A DNA stretch of 64,000 bases from Sinorhizobium fredii USDA 205 (GCF_001461695.1 NZ_AUTC01000136.1:1-64000); one strand, 5' to 3'. Counted from the first letter of the stretch, positions 35,894 through 46,682 are shown. A program made the numbers and translations. Notes: a model not told the origin generated them from the sequence alone.

Positions 35894-37816
35894 ATGCGGA
35901 GGATGTCTCCACCACACTCGAGTACTGCGTATTGGAAGGCGGCGACAGCACTCGCTCTTGCGGCCTCGACGGCGCTCGGGCCGATTTTCGTCGGCCAGGC
36001 CCATGCGATCCGGATCTTCGGCATGCGCTTTTTCGAGAGCGCCGAAGAGCAGGTTCAGGTTCTCGACCCCGTCAACTACACGCTTACCTTCGAGCCCGGT
36101 ACGGACGACGAAGAGCTGCGCGAGGCGCTTGAAAATGCGTCGCAGCTCAACCAGGATCAGGAAAAACCGGTCTCCGGCGACCTCGGCCTTCTGATCAAGG
36201 CGCGCGACGACCGGGAGCGGCTGCTCGCCGCACTCTATGAGAAGGCCCGCTACGGCGGCACCATCACGATCCTGATCAATGGCCAGGACATCGACAGCCT
36301 GCCGCCCGATCCTTCCTTCCCCGATGGCCAGGCCGTGCCGGTAACGGTGCGCGTCGCACCGGGGCCGGCCTTCACGCTCGATGCGATAAAATTCGAGGGC
36401 GATGCCGCGGGGCTCGATCCGGCGACCTATGATCTGACGCGCGGCGCCCGCGCCGACTCGACGCTGATCATCAAGGCGGGCGAGCAGATCGTCGTCGATC
36501 TCAAGGAACAGAGCCGGCCGCTCGCCAAGATCGCCGAGCGCAGCGTTGTCGCCGACCATGCCACCTCCACGGTCGACGTGACGATCAGGGCCGAATCCGG
36601 ACCGGTTGCGCCTGTCGGCGACCTCACCGTCACCGGTACGAAGACCGTCGACCCGAATTTTGTCCGCGACTATTCGCGGCTCAATCATGGCCGGCCCTAC
36701 TCGCCGGAAAATATCCGCAAGGCCGCCGAGCGGCTGCGGACGCTGAACGTCTTTTCCAGCGTCACGATCGTCGAGGCCGATCAGCTTGCGCCGGACGGCA
36801 CAATCCCGATGAACATCCAGGTCTCCGAAGGCAAGCACCGCTATTTCGGCTTTGGCGGCCAGGTCTCGACGACCGACGGCCTCGGCCTGCAGGGCTATTG
36901 GGGGCATCGCAATCTCTTCGGCCGGGCCGAGTCGCTCCGGATCGAGGGCTCCGTCGACCGGATCGGCGAGACCACGGATGTCGGCGGGCTCGACTATTCG
37001 GCCGGCATTCTCTTTGCCAAGCCCGGCGCCTTCGGGCCGGCATCGACCTTCACGGCGAGCGTCAAGGCAGCCATCGTCGATCCGGATGCCTATAATGCCA
37101 AGACGATCACCGCCGCGGCCGGCGCCGCTTTCGAGCTTACGCCCGAGGATACTGTCTCGGTCGGGGCGGAGCTGGGCTGGGCCGATATCGACGATGCCTT
37201 CGGCTCGAATTCCTATCTGACCGCCGCGATCCCGCTCGAATATGTCCGCGACACGCGCGACGACAAGCTGAACGCCACGGAAGGCTACCGGGCGATGATC
37301 AACGCGAAGCCGAGCTACGAGATCGAGGGCCAGACCTTCTTCAGCTCCTTCGAAACCTCCGCCTCCACCTATTATGCACTCGGCAGCGAGAACCGATTCG
37401 TGCTGGCCGGCAAGCTTGGCGCCGGGGTGCTTGTCGGCGGCGACGAGCTTTCCGACATTCCGGCGACCCGGCGCTTCTTCCTCGGCGGCGGCGGCTCGGT
37501 GCGCGGCTATTCCTTCCAGGAGATCAGCCCGCGCAATGCCGACAACGAAGAGACCGGCGGACGATCCTATGTGAACGGATCGCTGGAGGTCCGCATTGCG
37601 GTCACCGACACGATCGGCATCGTGCCCTTCATCGACGCCGGCAGCGTATCGACGGGCACCACACCGGATTTCTCGGACATACGCGCCGGAGCCGGAATCG
37701 GCCTGCGCTATGCGACGCCCTTCGGGCCCATCCGTCTCGATTTCGCGGTTCCGCTCAAGAAATACCCGGGCGGCACCGAATACGGCATCTATGCCGGCAT
37801 CGGCCAGTCTTTCTGA
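35894..37816 (+). CDS. tamA: TamA-type Omp85 outer-membrane protein
   Basis: A 640-residue Omp85 protein. A signal peptide ends near AHA-IRIFG, three POTRA-like domains follow (about 50-300), and the C-terminal half is a beta barrel with the lid-lock motif VRGYSF and the final Phe-terminated strand GIYAGIGQSF. With TamB it forms the translocation and assembly module for outer-membrane proteins or lipids. The start has AAGGAG 13 bases upstream; ATG at 35903 is an alternative. Confidence 0.93.
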   Translation: MRRMSPPHSSTAYWKAATALALAASTALGPIFVGQAHAIRIFGMRFFESAEEQVQVLDPVNYTLTFEPGTDDEELREALENASQLNQDQEKPVSGDLGLLIKARDDRERLLAALYEKARYGGTITILINGQDIDSLPPDPSFPDGQAVPVTVRVAPGPAFTLDAIKFEGDAAGLDPATYDLTRGARADSTLIIKAGEQIVVDLKEQSRPLAKIAERSVVADHATSTVDVTIRAESGPVAPVGDLTVTGTKTVDPNFVRDYSRLNHGRPYSPENIRKAAERLRTLNVFSSVTIVEADQLAPDGTIPMNIQVSEGKHRYFGFGGQVSTTDGLGLQGYWGHRNLFGRAESLRIEGSVDRIGETTDVGGLDYSAGILFAKPGAFGPASTFTASVKAAIVDPDAYNAKTITAAAGAAFELTPEDTVSVGAELGWADIDDAFGSNSYLTAAIPLEYVRDTRDDKLNATEGYRAMINAKPSYEIEGQTFFSSFETSASTYYALGSENRFVLAGKLGAGVLVGGDELSDIPATRRFFLGGGGSVRGYSFQEISPRNADNEETGGRSYVNGSLEVRIAVTDTIGIVPFIDAGSVSTGTTPDFSDIRAGAGIGLRYATPFGPIRLDFAVPLKKYPGGTEYGIYAGIGQSF

Positions 37817-37918
37817 GGCTGGGCCTGGGATGTCGTGGTAGAATAGCATTCCGTCCAAGCGCGATGCGCTTCCGTCCTGCCGATTCCAGAGCGGCGTAAC
37901 ATGGTCTATGGATAGGAC

Positions 37919-40900
37919 ATGAATCAGGTCATCGGCACATTTCGATCAGCGCTGCGCTATTTCTTCGCCTTTCTCGGCGTGCTCGTCGTCGCGCTGCTTC
38001 TCCTCGTCGCCTTCCTCGGCTTCACCGTGCCCGGCGCGCGCGTCGTCGCCTGGGCGATCGAAAAATATGCGGCGACGCCCGACCAGATCGTCCGCATCTC
38101 CGATCCGGGCGCGCTGCTGACCGGCGACTTCACCGCCGGAACGGTGACGCTCTTCGACGGCGAGGGAATCTATGCGGAGGTCCGCGACCTTTCGGTCAGC
38201 TGGACGCCGGCCGAACTTCTGTCGATGCGCTTCGATGCAAGCCACATTTCGGCAGGCTCCGTCCGCCTCGAACGGCTGCCGATCCCCTCCACCGAGACGA
38301 AGGAAGTCCGAAGAACCCTGGCCCTGCCGGTGGACGTGAAGATTGAAGCCCTTGATCTCAAGGAGATCGTCATCGGCAAGGCGATCGCCGGCAAGGATCA
38401 GTTCCTGACCGCCAGGGGCAAGGTCGACGCCACCAATTCGAGCATCGCGCTCGCCTTCGATGCGGCCGAGCGCGACCGTCCGGAGGCACGCGCCGTCGCC
38501 GATCTCGTCTTCAATCCGGCCGGCAACGAGCTGAAGCTCGAGGCCGAGGTTGCCGAACCGAAGGGAGGGCTGGTGGCCAAGCTGCTGCGGCTGCCGGGCG
38601 AACCTTCGGTCGATATCCGGCTCACCGGACAGGGGCCGCTTTCCGACTGGACCGGCTCCGGCACAGCTTCGCTCGACGGCAGCGAGCTTCTTCGCCTCGA
38701 AGGCCGCCACGTGCTGGCGGCCGATGGCATGCACAATCTTGCACTCACCGGCGGCGGCGCTTTCGCCCAGCTGATGCCGGCCGCCTTCAGGCCACTTTTC
38801 GAGGGAACGAGCAGCATCGACCTGACGGCCGCCTTCGACGGGAAGAGCAAGGTCCGGATCGAAGCGGGCAAGCTTGCGACCGGCGCCTTGACGCTCAACG
38901 CCTCGGGAACGGTCGACAGCCGCGGCGAGAACAATCTTCAGGCGAGCCTCGCCGGCACGAGCGGCCCCTTCGATTTCGGCTGGCCGCTGAAGGACGGCGA
39001 GCTGCAGGCGCGTATCAACACCGCCAACCTGTCGCTGATCGGCGATGGCCAGTCGGCAATTCTCGACATCGCCGCCGACATCGCCTCGCTCGGCCTGCCG
39101 CAGGGAAATCTCGGTGCCATCCGGCTCTCGGCGCAAAGCGACGCCTTCAACCTCGAAACGCAGTCCGGGTCGCTGAAGACGGCGGTGGAGATCGGCGAGA
39201 CGCGCTTCACAAGCGCCGATCTCGACCGGGCGATTAAGGCCCCCATGAAGCTTGCCGGTACGATCGCCATTGCGCCGGACGATATCCGATTCGACCCGTT
39301 GACGATCGAAAGCCCCGGCATCGGCGGCTCCCTCACCGGCAGCCTCGAGCGTCGTGTCGGTGCGATCGATGCTGCGTTCAAGCTCTTCGCCGTTCCGGGC
39401 GTGCTGCCGCCGGCGCTCGCCGAAAAGTTCGAGAAGACGATCGCCGTCTCCGGCAATCTGCTCACCGAAGAGGACGGCAGCGTTCAGGTGAGCGGCCTTG
39501 AGATCAAATCCGAAGCCGTCGAAGCCTCCGGCTCGCTTACACTTTCGGGCGAGACGCTGACTGCCGATCTGAAGGGCGCGATTCCGGATCTCGGCCGGTT
39601 TTTGCCCGACGCAAAGGGTAGCGCCGCCTTCCAGGCGACCGCCTCCGGCCCCTTGGCCAAGCTCGACGTCAAAGCGGAGATCACCTCGAGCGGCGCGACG
39701 CTTGCCGGACGCACCCTGAGCGATCTGACCATCAATGCCGATGCGACGGCGACGCCCGGCAGCCCCGAAGCGAAGCTGACCGCCACCGGCACCCTCGACG
39801 GCCAGGCGATCGACATTCGCGCCGACGTCGTCTCGAAGGACGGCCTTACCTCCGTTCCCGCGCTCGAAGCGAAAATCGGCGGCAACAGCTTGACCGGCAC
39901 GATCGACCTGACGGCCGATTTCAAGCCGAACGGCAGGTTCGACTTCAACCTCCCCGACCTCGGGCTTCTCGCCGCCATGGCCGGCCAGCAGGCCTCCGGC
40001 GACCTTGCCGGTTCGGCAACGCTTGAGACCGTGAACGGCGTCACGTCGGTCGCGATCAAGGCCAATGGCAACAACGTAGCGCGGGACGCGCTGACGATCG
40101 CCAAGCCGGTCGTCGATCTCGGCATCGCCGACATTGCCAGACTGGCTATCAAGGGCAGCGTCAGTGCGGAAAGCATTGCGCAGGGCGAAAACCGGGTTTC
40201 CGACCTCACCCTCGCTTTCGAACAGCAGGGAAGCCGGACCGGTTTTTCGGCCGAGGGTCTCTATGACGGCGCGCCGCTCAAGGCAGCCGGCGAGCTGACG
40301 AGCGACGCCGGCCGCACCGAGATCCGCCTCGCCTCCGCCGCAGCGGTACCGAGACGCCTGCCGTTGCAGCTCGCCGGGCCGACCGTGATCGCCATCGAAA
40401 ACGGCGTGGCCCATCTCGACGGCCTGACCATCCAGGCTTCGACCGGCACCGTCGCCATCTCCGGCACGGCCGGCGACCGGCTCGATCTCCGGGCGAACCT
40501 GAACGACCTTCCTGCCGTGCTCATCAACAGCTTCGCGCCGGCACTCGGCGCCGAGGGCACCGTTGCCGGCACCATCGACATAGACGGCGAGGCGCTGGCG
40601 CCGGTGGTCGTTTACGACCTCGCCTGGAGGGGTGCCTCCATGTCCTCGCTGCGATCGGGGGGGCTTGCCACGCAGGATCTGACCGCCAAGGGCACGGTCA
40701 CCGTCTCGGAGGCGACGATCAGCTTCGACCCGACGACGATCGAGAGCCCCGGTTTCCGCGGCAATCTCACCGGCAGCCTCGCCCGCGCCGAGAAAACGGC
40801 GACGGCGAGCTTCGACGTCCGAGCCGAGCCGAACTTTCTGCCGCCTGGCCTTCAAGCGAGATTCGACGCACCGGTGGCTGTGTCCGGCAACGTCGAGACC

Positions 40901-43537
40901 GGCGGCGACGGCAGCGTCAAGCTGAGCGCCCTTGAGATCCAGTCCGGCACGGTCAACGCCAGCGGTTCGGCGACCATCACCGGAGGTCAACTGACCGCCG
41001 ATGTCGAGGGCACGCTGCCCGATCTCGGCAAGCTGCTTGCCGACGCGGAGGGGAAGGCCGGCTTCAACGCCGACGTTTCCGGCCCGCTTGACGCGCTGGC
41101 CATCAAGGGAGAGCTGACCTCGAGCGGTGCAAGGCTTGCCGGCCGCTCGCTGTCGGACCTCATGGTCACCGCCGACGCAACCGTCAAGCCGGGGAGCCCG
41201 CAGGCAAAACTCACCGCGACCGGCGGGCTCGACGGCCAGCCGATCGATGTCCGGGCCGAAGTCGTGTCAGCGGATGGCCGCGCCTCCATCCCGACGCTCG
41301 AAGCGAAGATCGGCGACAACCGCGTCACCGGCGCGATCGACCTGACGGCGGATTTCAAGCCGAACGGCACCATCGACTTCAACCTGCCTGATCTCGGCCT
41401 GGTCGCCGCCATGGCCGGCCAGAAGGCATCCGGCGACCTTTCGGGCTCGGCGGCGATCAAAACGGCGAACGGAGTCACCTCCATATCGGTCAAGGCGAAC
41501 GGCAGCAGCATCAAGCGCGACGCGCTGACGATCACCAAGCCGGTGGCCGATATCCGCATCGCCGACATCGCCGCTCTGGCGATCCGCGGCACCGTCAGGG
41601 CCGACAGCGTCGCACAGGGACAAAACCGCGTCTCCGCCCTCAAGCTGACCTTCGACCAGCAAGGCGGCAGGACGGGCTTCGACATCGCTGGCCAATATGA
41701 CGGCGCGCCGCTTGTCGCCAAGGGCGATCTGGCGAGTGCCGGCGGACGCACCGAGATTCGCCTCGCTTCCTTCGCGGCAGCGCCGCGGCGATTGCCGCTG
41801 AGGCTCGCCAGGCCGACGGTCGTCGCCATCGAGAATGGTGTCGTGCGCCTTGGCGATCTGACCATCCAGGCGTCCAGAGGCACGATTGCCGTCGCCGGAA
41901 CCGCAGGCGCGACGCTCGACATTTCAGCAAAACTCAATGCCTTGCCCGCCGCCCTGATCAACACCTTCGCGGCGACGCTCGGCGCCGAAGGGACGATCGA
42001 TGGAACCGTCAATCTCAGCGGCACCGCCGCCGCGCCGGTCGTCAACTACGATCTGAGATGGAGCGGTGCGTCGGTTGCCGCTGCGCGCGGCGCCGGCGTA
42101 TCGGGGCTCCAAATCGCGGCGAAAGGGCGGTTTGCCAACAACCGCGTCACACTCGACGCGACCGTCTCGGGACCGGGTGGCCTCTCCTTCCGGGGCGGCG
42201 GCCAGGTCGACGTCGCCGGCAACATGCCGATGTCGATGAAATTCGCCGGCGATGTGCCGTTCGCGCTGCTTGCCGGCATCATGGCCGAGCAGGGCTTCAC
42301 CCTCACCGGCTCGGCGAGGGTCGATCTTTCCCTCTCCGGTTCGGCCAGGGCGCCGCAGATCGCCGGGACGGTCTCGACCACCGGCGGCCGGCTCGTCGAC
42401 GTCCGGCGCAATCTCGCGCTCAATGACCTTGCGGCCAACGTCACGCTCGACGGCAGACAGGCGACGATCACCAGGCTTTCCGGCAATCTCGCCAGCGGCG
42501 GATCGATCGAGGCGAGCGGCACGGTGGGGATCGCTGCCGGTTCCAACTTCCCGGCCGACCTCCGCATTCGCCTCAACAACGCCACCTATGTCGACGGCAC
42601 CCTGTTCACCGCAAATCTTGCCGGTGACCTGACGCTCAAAGGGCCGCTCGTCGCGACGCCGGTGCTCGGCGGGGCACTGACGATCCGCAGGGCGGCGATC
42701 ACCGTGCCGGAAAGACTGCCGACCTCGCTCTCGGCAATCGACATCAAGCACAGGAACGCGCCGGCCGGGGTCAAACAGATGGCGCGCGATGTGCGCAGGG
42801 AAACGTCCGGTGGTGCGAACGGCGTCAACGCAAGCGGCGTCATCGCCTTCGATCTCGCCGTTCGCTCGCCCGGCCAGTTCTTCGTGCGCGGCCGCGGCAT
42901 CGATGCCGAACTCGGCGGCGACCTGACGATCCGCGGCACCGCCGTTCGGCCGATCGTCTCCGGCGATTTCGACATGCGGCGCGGCCGGCTCGAAATCCTC
43001 GGCAAGCGGCTGACCTTCACCGATGGCCATATCGGTTTCGGCGGCGACCTCGTTCCGACCCTCGATCTCGACGCCAGCTCGAGCGCCGGTTCGACAACCA
43101 TCACCGTCAACATCGCCGGGCCGGCCAACAACCCGACGGTGACCTTCTCCTCCTCTCCGGCGCTGCCGCAGGACGAGATCCTGGCGCAGTTGATCTTCAA
43201 CCGGTCGCTGAACAACCTGTCGGCCTTCCAGATCGCCCAGCTCGCCTCGGCGGTCAGCCAGCTTGCCGGCGGCAGCTCGACGTCGCTGCTCGACGGCCTG
43301 CGCAACAAGCTCGGCGTCGACGACCTCGACGTCACCACCGACGAAAGTGGCGCCGCCCAGGTGCGGGCCGGCAAGTATCTCAACGACCGGACCTATCTCG
43401 AGCTGCAGCAAGGCTCGGACTCGGCCTCCAGCAAGGCGATCATCAATCTCGATGTCGGCCGCGGCGTGAAGCTGAAGGGCGAGGCCGCCGGCGACGGCGC
43501 AGCCGCCGGCGGCATCTTCTTCGAGCGGGAGTATTAG
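37919..43537 (+). CDS. tamB: TamB-type periplasm-spanning protein with internal duplication
   Basis: A 1872-residue AsmA/TamB-like protein: one N-terminal transmembrane helix (about 14-34), a long beta-rich body and the C-terminal DUF490 domain ending in a strand with terminal Tyr. Two consecutive copies of a roughly 478-residue unit are visible, with DPLTIESPG at about residue 459 and DPTTIESPG at about 937, and INSFAPALGAEGT against INTFAATLGAEGT at the same offset. It is longer than usual alphaproteobacterial TamB. It probably forms a hydrophobic groove for lipid transport with TamA. Confidence 0.94.
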   Translation: MNQVIGTFRSALRYFFAFLGVLVVALLLLVAFLGFTVPGARVVAWAIEKYAATPDQIVRISDPGALLTGDFTAGTVTLFDGEGIYAEVRDLSVSWTPAELLSMRFDASHISAGSVRLERLPIPSTETKEVRRTLALPVDVKIEALDLKEIVIGKAIAGKDQFLTARGKVDATNSSIALAFDAAERDRPEARAVADLVFNPAGNELKLEAEVAEPKGGLVAKLLRLPGEPSVDIRLTGQGPLSDWTGSGTASLDGSELLRLEGRHVLAADGMHNLALTGGGAFAQLMPAAFRPLFEGTSSIDLTAAFDGKSKVRIEAGKLATGALTLNASGTVDSRGENNLQASLAGTSGPFDFGWPLKDGELQARINTANLSLIGDGQSAILDIAADIASLGLPQGNLGAIRLSAQSDAFNLETQSGSLKTAVEIGETRFTSADLDRAIKAPMKLAGTIAIAPDDIRFDPLTIESPGIGGSLTGSLERRVGAIDAAFKLFAVPGVLPPALAEKFEKTIAVSGNLLTEEDGSVQVSGLEIKSEAVEASGSLTLSGETLTADLKGAIPDLGRFLPDAKGSAAFQATASGPLAKLDVKAEITSSGATLAGRTLSDLTINADATATPGSPEAKLTATGTLDGQAIDIRADVVSKDGLTSVPALEAKIGGNSLTGTIDLTADFKPNGRFDFNLPDLGLLAAMAGQQASGDLAGSATLETVNGVTSVAIKANGNNVARDALTIAKPVVDLGIADIARLAIKGSVSAESIAQGENRVSDLTLAFEQQGSRTGFSAEGLYDGAPLKAAGELTSDAGRTEIRLASAAAVPRRLPLQLAGPTVIAIENGVAHLDGLTIQASTGTVAISGTAGDRLDLRANLNDLPAVLINSFAPALGAEGTVAGTIDIDGEALAPVVVYDLAWRGASMSSLRSGGLATQDLTAKGTVTVSEATISFDPTTIESPGFRGNLTGSLARAEKTATASFDVRAEPNFLPPGLQARFDAPVAVSGNVETGGDGSVKLSALEIQSGTVNASGSATITGGQLTADVEGTLPDLGKLLADAEGKAGFNADVSGPLDALAIKGELTSSGARLAGRSLSDLMVTADATVKPGSPQAKLTATGGLDGQPIDVRAEVVSADGRASIPTLEAKIGDNRVTGAIDLTADFKPNGTIDFNLPDLGLVAAMAGQKASGDLSGSAAIKTANGVTSISVKANGSSIKRDALTITKPVADIRIADIAALAIRGTVRADSVAQGQNRVSALKLTFDQQGGRTGFDIAGQYDGAPLVAKGDLASAGGRTEIRLASFAAAPRRLPLRLARPTVVAIENGVVRLGDLTIQASRGTIAVAGTAGATLDISAKLNALPAALINTFAATLGAEGTIDGTVNLSGTAAAPVVNYDLRWSGASVAAARGAGVSGLQIAAKGRFANNRVTLDATVSGPGGLSFRGGGQVDVAGNMPMSMKFAGDVPFALLAGIMAEQGFTLTGSARVDLSLSGSARAPQIAGTVSTTGGRLVDVRRNLALNDLAANVTLDGRQATITRLSGNLASGGSIEASGTVGIAAGSNFPADLRIRLNNATYVDGTLFTANLAGDLTLKGPLVATPVLGGALTIRRAAITVPERLPTSLSAIDIKHRNAPAGVKQMARDVRRETSGGANGVNASGVIAFDLAVRSPGQFFVRGRGIDAELGGDLTIRGTAVRPIVSGDFDMRRGRLEILGKRLTFTDGHIGFGGDLVPTLDLDASSSAGSTTITVNIAGPANNPTVTFSSSPALPQDEILAQLIFNRSLNNLSAFQIAQLASAVSQLAGGSSTSLLDGLRNKLGVDDLDVTTDESGAAQVRAGKYLNDRTYLELQQGSDSASSKAIINLDVGRGVKLKGEAAGDGAAAGGIFFEREY

Positions 43538-43605
43538 GCGAGGCAGCACCCACCAAGACCCTTCCCTGCACAGGGGCGAGGAGAGCAATCACCTGCGGGA
43601 TCAAC

Positions 43606-44349
43606 TTGAGTCTGCCATGCACGCCCAAGACATCGATTTTCCGCCGAGCGGCGTCGGCCGTATTCCTGCTTAAGGCGGACGGTCGCGCGCGCCTCGTCCT
43701 GAAACACGAAGAGGCAGGTCCCTTTGGCGAACTGGCCGACGAGGCGGCGCGCCTGGGATGGCTCGCGGGGGAGGGACTGCTCTGTCCACGCGTCAAAGCA
43801 CAGGAGATTCATGCCGGCAGACATTGGCTGCTGATGGAGGCGGTAGAGGGCGTCGACCTTGCCAGCTCCAGACAGGCGCCGGCCCGACGCATTGCAGTAC
43901 TCGCGGAGGCACTCCGCCGGCTTCACCGGCTGGATCCGACCCGCTGTCCCTTCGATCACCGGCTCGACAGTCGCATTGCCGCCGCCAAAGCACGGCTCGA
44001 TGCAGGCCTCGTCGACGAGACCGATTTCGATGAGGAGCGGCTGGGCAGGACCGCGACAACCCTCTTCGGCGAAATTCAAGCGCGAAGGCCGAAAGGTGAG
44101 CGACTGGTGGTAACGCATGGCGATGCCTGCTTGCCCAACATCATCGCGCGCGAAGACGGCTTCGCCGGCTTCATCGACTGCAGCCGCATCGGCGTCGCCG
44201 ACGTCCATCAGGACATTGCTCTCGCCTGCCGAAGCATCGCCTATAATCTGGGGCAAGACTGGGTTCGACCCTTCCTCGAGCTATACGGCTTGCCGAATCC
44301 AGATCCTGAAAAGCTCATTTACTACTGCCTGTTGGACGAGTTTTTCTAG
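43606..44349 (+). CDS. APH(3')-like aminoglycoside phosphotransferase
   Basis: A 247-residue kinase-fold protein. The catalytic motif VVTHGDACLPNI, the metal-binding GFIDCSRIGVADVHQDIALA and the C-terminal YYCLLDEFF agree with the APH(3') family. The frame begins with TTG and lacks about 20 residues found before the nucleotide loop in known APH(3') enzymes; a neighbouring-frame ATG at 43617 is nearby. Whether it confers resistance or is a chromosomal housekeeping relative cannot be told here. Confidence 0.85.
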   Translation: MSLPCTPKTSIFRRAASAVFLLKADGRARLVLKHEEAGPFGELADEAARLGWLAGEGLLCPRVKAQEIHAGRHWLLMEAVEGVDLASSRQAPARRIAVLAEALRRLHRLDPTRCPFDHRLDSRIAAAKARLDAGLVDETDFDEERLGRTATTLFGEIQARRPKGERLVVTHGDACLPNIIAREDGFAGFIDCSRIGVADVHQDIALACRSIAYNLGQDWVRPFLELYGLPNPDPEKLIYYCLLDEFF

Positions 44350-44544
44350 CGGATATGCCGCGCCCTTCAGGCCTGGTTCAAACCGTGGCCACTGCGGTGC
44401 CTTGAGTTGGGCAGGACGGTGACGCCTGCAAGCTCATAGCTCTGGTGGTACGAGGGACGAGTTGGTGAAGCGTGTAGCGCCCCCAGCACCCTCGCTTTTC
44501 GCGGACCGTTGAGACATAAATGGAGGCGGCGCGGCATCCTAAGC

Positions 44545-44580
44545 CTCTCCCCCTTGTGAGGAGGGGTTGGGGAGGGGTCT
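44545..44580. repeat. single arm of CCCCTCCCC-type repeat
   Basis: CTCCCCCTTGTGAGGAGGGG with GTTGGGGAGGGG matches one arm of the inverted element at 51039-51192. It lies in the gap between the APH and VOC genes. Confidence 0.6.
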
Positions 44581-44603
44581 AGGGCCAGGAGCACAACCCT
44601 CCT

Positions 44604-45080
44604 TCAAGCCGCGTTCCGCTCAACCCCGAAGACGTCCAGATCGCTCTCGTCGATCGCCATGAACAGCGCCCAGATATGACCGAACGGATCGATGAGCGCA
44701 GCGACGCGGTCACCCGTCGGCAGAGTCTCGACGGCGTTGCGCAGGCTGGCGCCGGCGCCCATCGCGCGGGCCAGCACCCGATCGACGTCGTCGACATGCA
44801 GCTCGAGGATCGCCGCGGTCGTGCCGAGCGCATGCGGCGAGCGCGGCCCGCCGAGGTGCGGTTCGGCATCCCGGCGCGGATTGGCGCCGGCCACCCGGAA
44901 GATCGAGGCGCCGATGCCAAGATCAGCGCTCGTCAGGATGCCGCTCCATTCATGGCGCTGAAGGAGCTCGGCGCCGAAGACGTCGCGATAAAAGGCGATT
45001 GCCCGCTCCTCGTCGCCGTGTCTGACGAACAGTTTTATGCAGATCTGTCGCGCCATTGCGCCGCCACCGGAAATGGCCAT
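44604..45080 (-). CDS. VOC-superfamily (glyoxalase/PhnB-like) protein
   Basis: A 158-residue protein with paired beta-alpha-beta-beta-beta modules: IKLFVRHGDEERAIAFYRDVFGAEL, LELHVDDVDRVLARAMGAGA and DPFGHIWALF. Members are metal-dependent dioxygenases, lyases or binding proteins; the substrate is unknown. GGGAGG precedes the ATG. Confidence 0.85.
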   Translation of the reverse strand: MAISGGGAMARQICIKLFVRHGDEERAIAFYRDVFGAELLQRHEWSGILTSADLGIGASIFRVAGANPRRDAEPHLGGPRSPHALGTTAAILELHVDDVDRVLARAMGAGASLRNAVETLPTGDRVAALIDPFGHIWALFMAIDESDLDVFGVERNAA

Positions 45081-45182
45081 GACATCCTCCCTTGTTCGCT
45101 GAGACGAGACATCTTAGTCGAACAACGGAACAAAGCAAGAACAAACTGTCCTCAAGCGTCCCCATTTCCGCAGCGGCAGCGA

Positions 45183-45617
45183 TCAGAAAGCGCCGGTCAA
45201 TTTGCTGGTCTTGAGCAGGATGTTCGTTTCCGTGACGGTGATGCCGTCGATCAGGCGGATGCGGCGCAAGGTCTCGTCGAAGCTGGCGAGGTCGCGGTCC
45301 TCGAGTTCGGCGATGAAGTCCCATCGCCCATTGGTGCTGTGCAGCGCCCTCACCTGCGGCAGGCCGCGCAACTGCTCGGCGACGCGATCGGCCATCTTGC
45401 CGTGAACCTCGATCAAGACGACGGCGCGCACCCCGGAGGCGGGAATTTCCGATCCGGTCCGGATGGTGAAGGCTGCAATCGTTCCATTCGCCACCAGCCG
45501 GTCGATGCGCGCCGCGACGGTTGCGCGCGAGACGCCGGTCATGGCCGAAAGCGTTGAGACGGGGGTTCGCGCATTTTGCCGAAGGGCGCTGATGAGGGCC
45601 TGGTCGAGGTCGTCCAT
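45183..45617 (-). CDS. Lrp/AsnC-family regulator of arginine catabolism (inferred)
   Basis: A 144-residue regulator with an N-terminal helix-turn-helix (LDQALISALRQNARTPVSTLSAMTGVSRATVAARIDRL) and a C-terminal RAM ligand-binding domain ending LLKTSKLTGAF. It is divergent from arginase, so arginine or ornithine response is likely. AT-rich sequence between 45618 and 45758 may hold its sites. Confidence 0.9.
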   Translation of the reverse strand: MDDLDQALISALRQNARTPVSTLSAMTGVSRATVAARIDRLVANGTIAAFTIRTGSEIPASGVRAVVLIEVHGKMADRVAEQLRGLPQVRALHSTNGRWDFIAELEDRDLASFDETLRRIRLIDGITVTETNILLKTSKLTGAF

Positions 45618-45758
45618 TCTCTGTCACTTTGTTAAATGAGGCTTATCAATATGAGAAGCGTAGCCTTCTAATCGGCAGTTTTCCATCTTTTTGCTGTCGC
45701 AGCTTTTGGCGATAATCCGCACCGACCCCACGGATTCGAACGGAGAGAAGAGGCGGAT

Positions 45759-46682
45759 ATGAAGACCATCACGTTGATCGGCGCACCCATCGAGGAAGGT
45801 TCCGGGCGCCGCGGCGCGGCCATGGGCCCGACGGCGCTGAGGATTGCCGGTATCGATACGGTCCTTGCCGACCTGGGCCATACGGTTCACGACGAGGGCG
45901 ACCTGCGACCGCTGCCGGCCCGCGACCTCGCAAACCATGCGGGGGCGAACAATCTGCAGATGGTCGGCGCCTTCGCCCGTGAACTCAACGATGCAGTGCA
46001 CGACACGGCCCGCAAGGGGCATTTCCCGATCATTCTCGGCGGCGACCACGCCCTGTCGATGGGCAGCGTCTCCGGCATGGCGCGCTATGCGAACGAGGTC
46101 GACCGGCCGCTCTTCGTGCTCTGGCTCGACGCCCATGCGGACTTCAACTCGCCCTCGACCTCGCCATCCGGCAATATGCACGGCATGCCGGTCGCCTTCT
46201 TCTGCGGCGAGGCGGAATTCGCTCCCATCCTCTCCCCCGACCGGCCGCTCGTCGACCCGAAAAGGGTCTACCAGGTCGGCATCCGTTCGGTCGACGCACG
46301 CGAGCGCGAGGAGATCGCCGAGCACGGCGTCAATGTCTACGACATGCGGGCCGTCGACGAGATCGGCATGGCCCATATCATGCGTCAGATCCTCGACGAG
46401 GTGCGCGCCGCCAACGGCTTGCTGCATGTGAGCCTGGATGTCGATTTCATGGATCCGGAATTTGCCCCGGGCGTCGGCACCACCGTGCCGGGCGGCGCCA
46501 CCTTCCGCGAGGCCCACCTGATCATGGAGATGCTTTGCGACAGCGGCCTCGTCTCGTCGCTCGACGTCGTCGAACTGAACCCGTTCCTCGACGACCGCGG
46601 CAAGAGCGCCCGCATCCTGGTTGAGTTGACGGCAAGCCTCTTCGGCCGCCGCATCCTTGACCGTCCGACCCGGAGCGCCTGA
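45759..46682 (+). CDS. arginase
   Basis: A 307-residue manganese hydrolase converting arginine to ornithine and urea. The metal motifs [25 protein letters not shown] and SLDVDFMDP are all present. The ATG has GGAGAG upstream. It lies 61 bases before ornithine aminotransferase, giving an arginine-to-glutamate semialdehyde route. Confidence 0.96.
   Translation: MKTITLIGAPIEEGSGRRGAAMGPTALRIAGIDTVLADLGHTVHDEGDLRPLPARDLANHAGANNLQMVGAFARELNDAVHDTARKGHFPIILGGDHALSMGSVSGMARYANEVDRPLFVLWLDAHADFNSPSTSPSGNMHGMPVAFFCGEAEFAPILSPDRPLVDPKRVYQVGIRSVDAREREEIAEHGVNVYDMRAVDEIGMAHIMRQILDEVRAANGLLHVSLDVDFMDPEFAPGVGTTVPGGATFREAHLIMEMLCDSGLVSSLDVVELNPFLDDRGKSARILVELTASLFGRRILDRPTRSA

Noticed and set aside
37946..40990. 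Long minus-strand frame opposite tamB
   Set aside because: Shadow of tamB; low-complexity composition.
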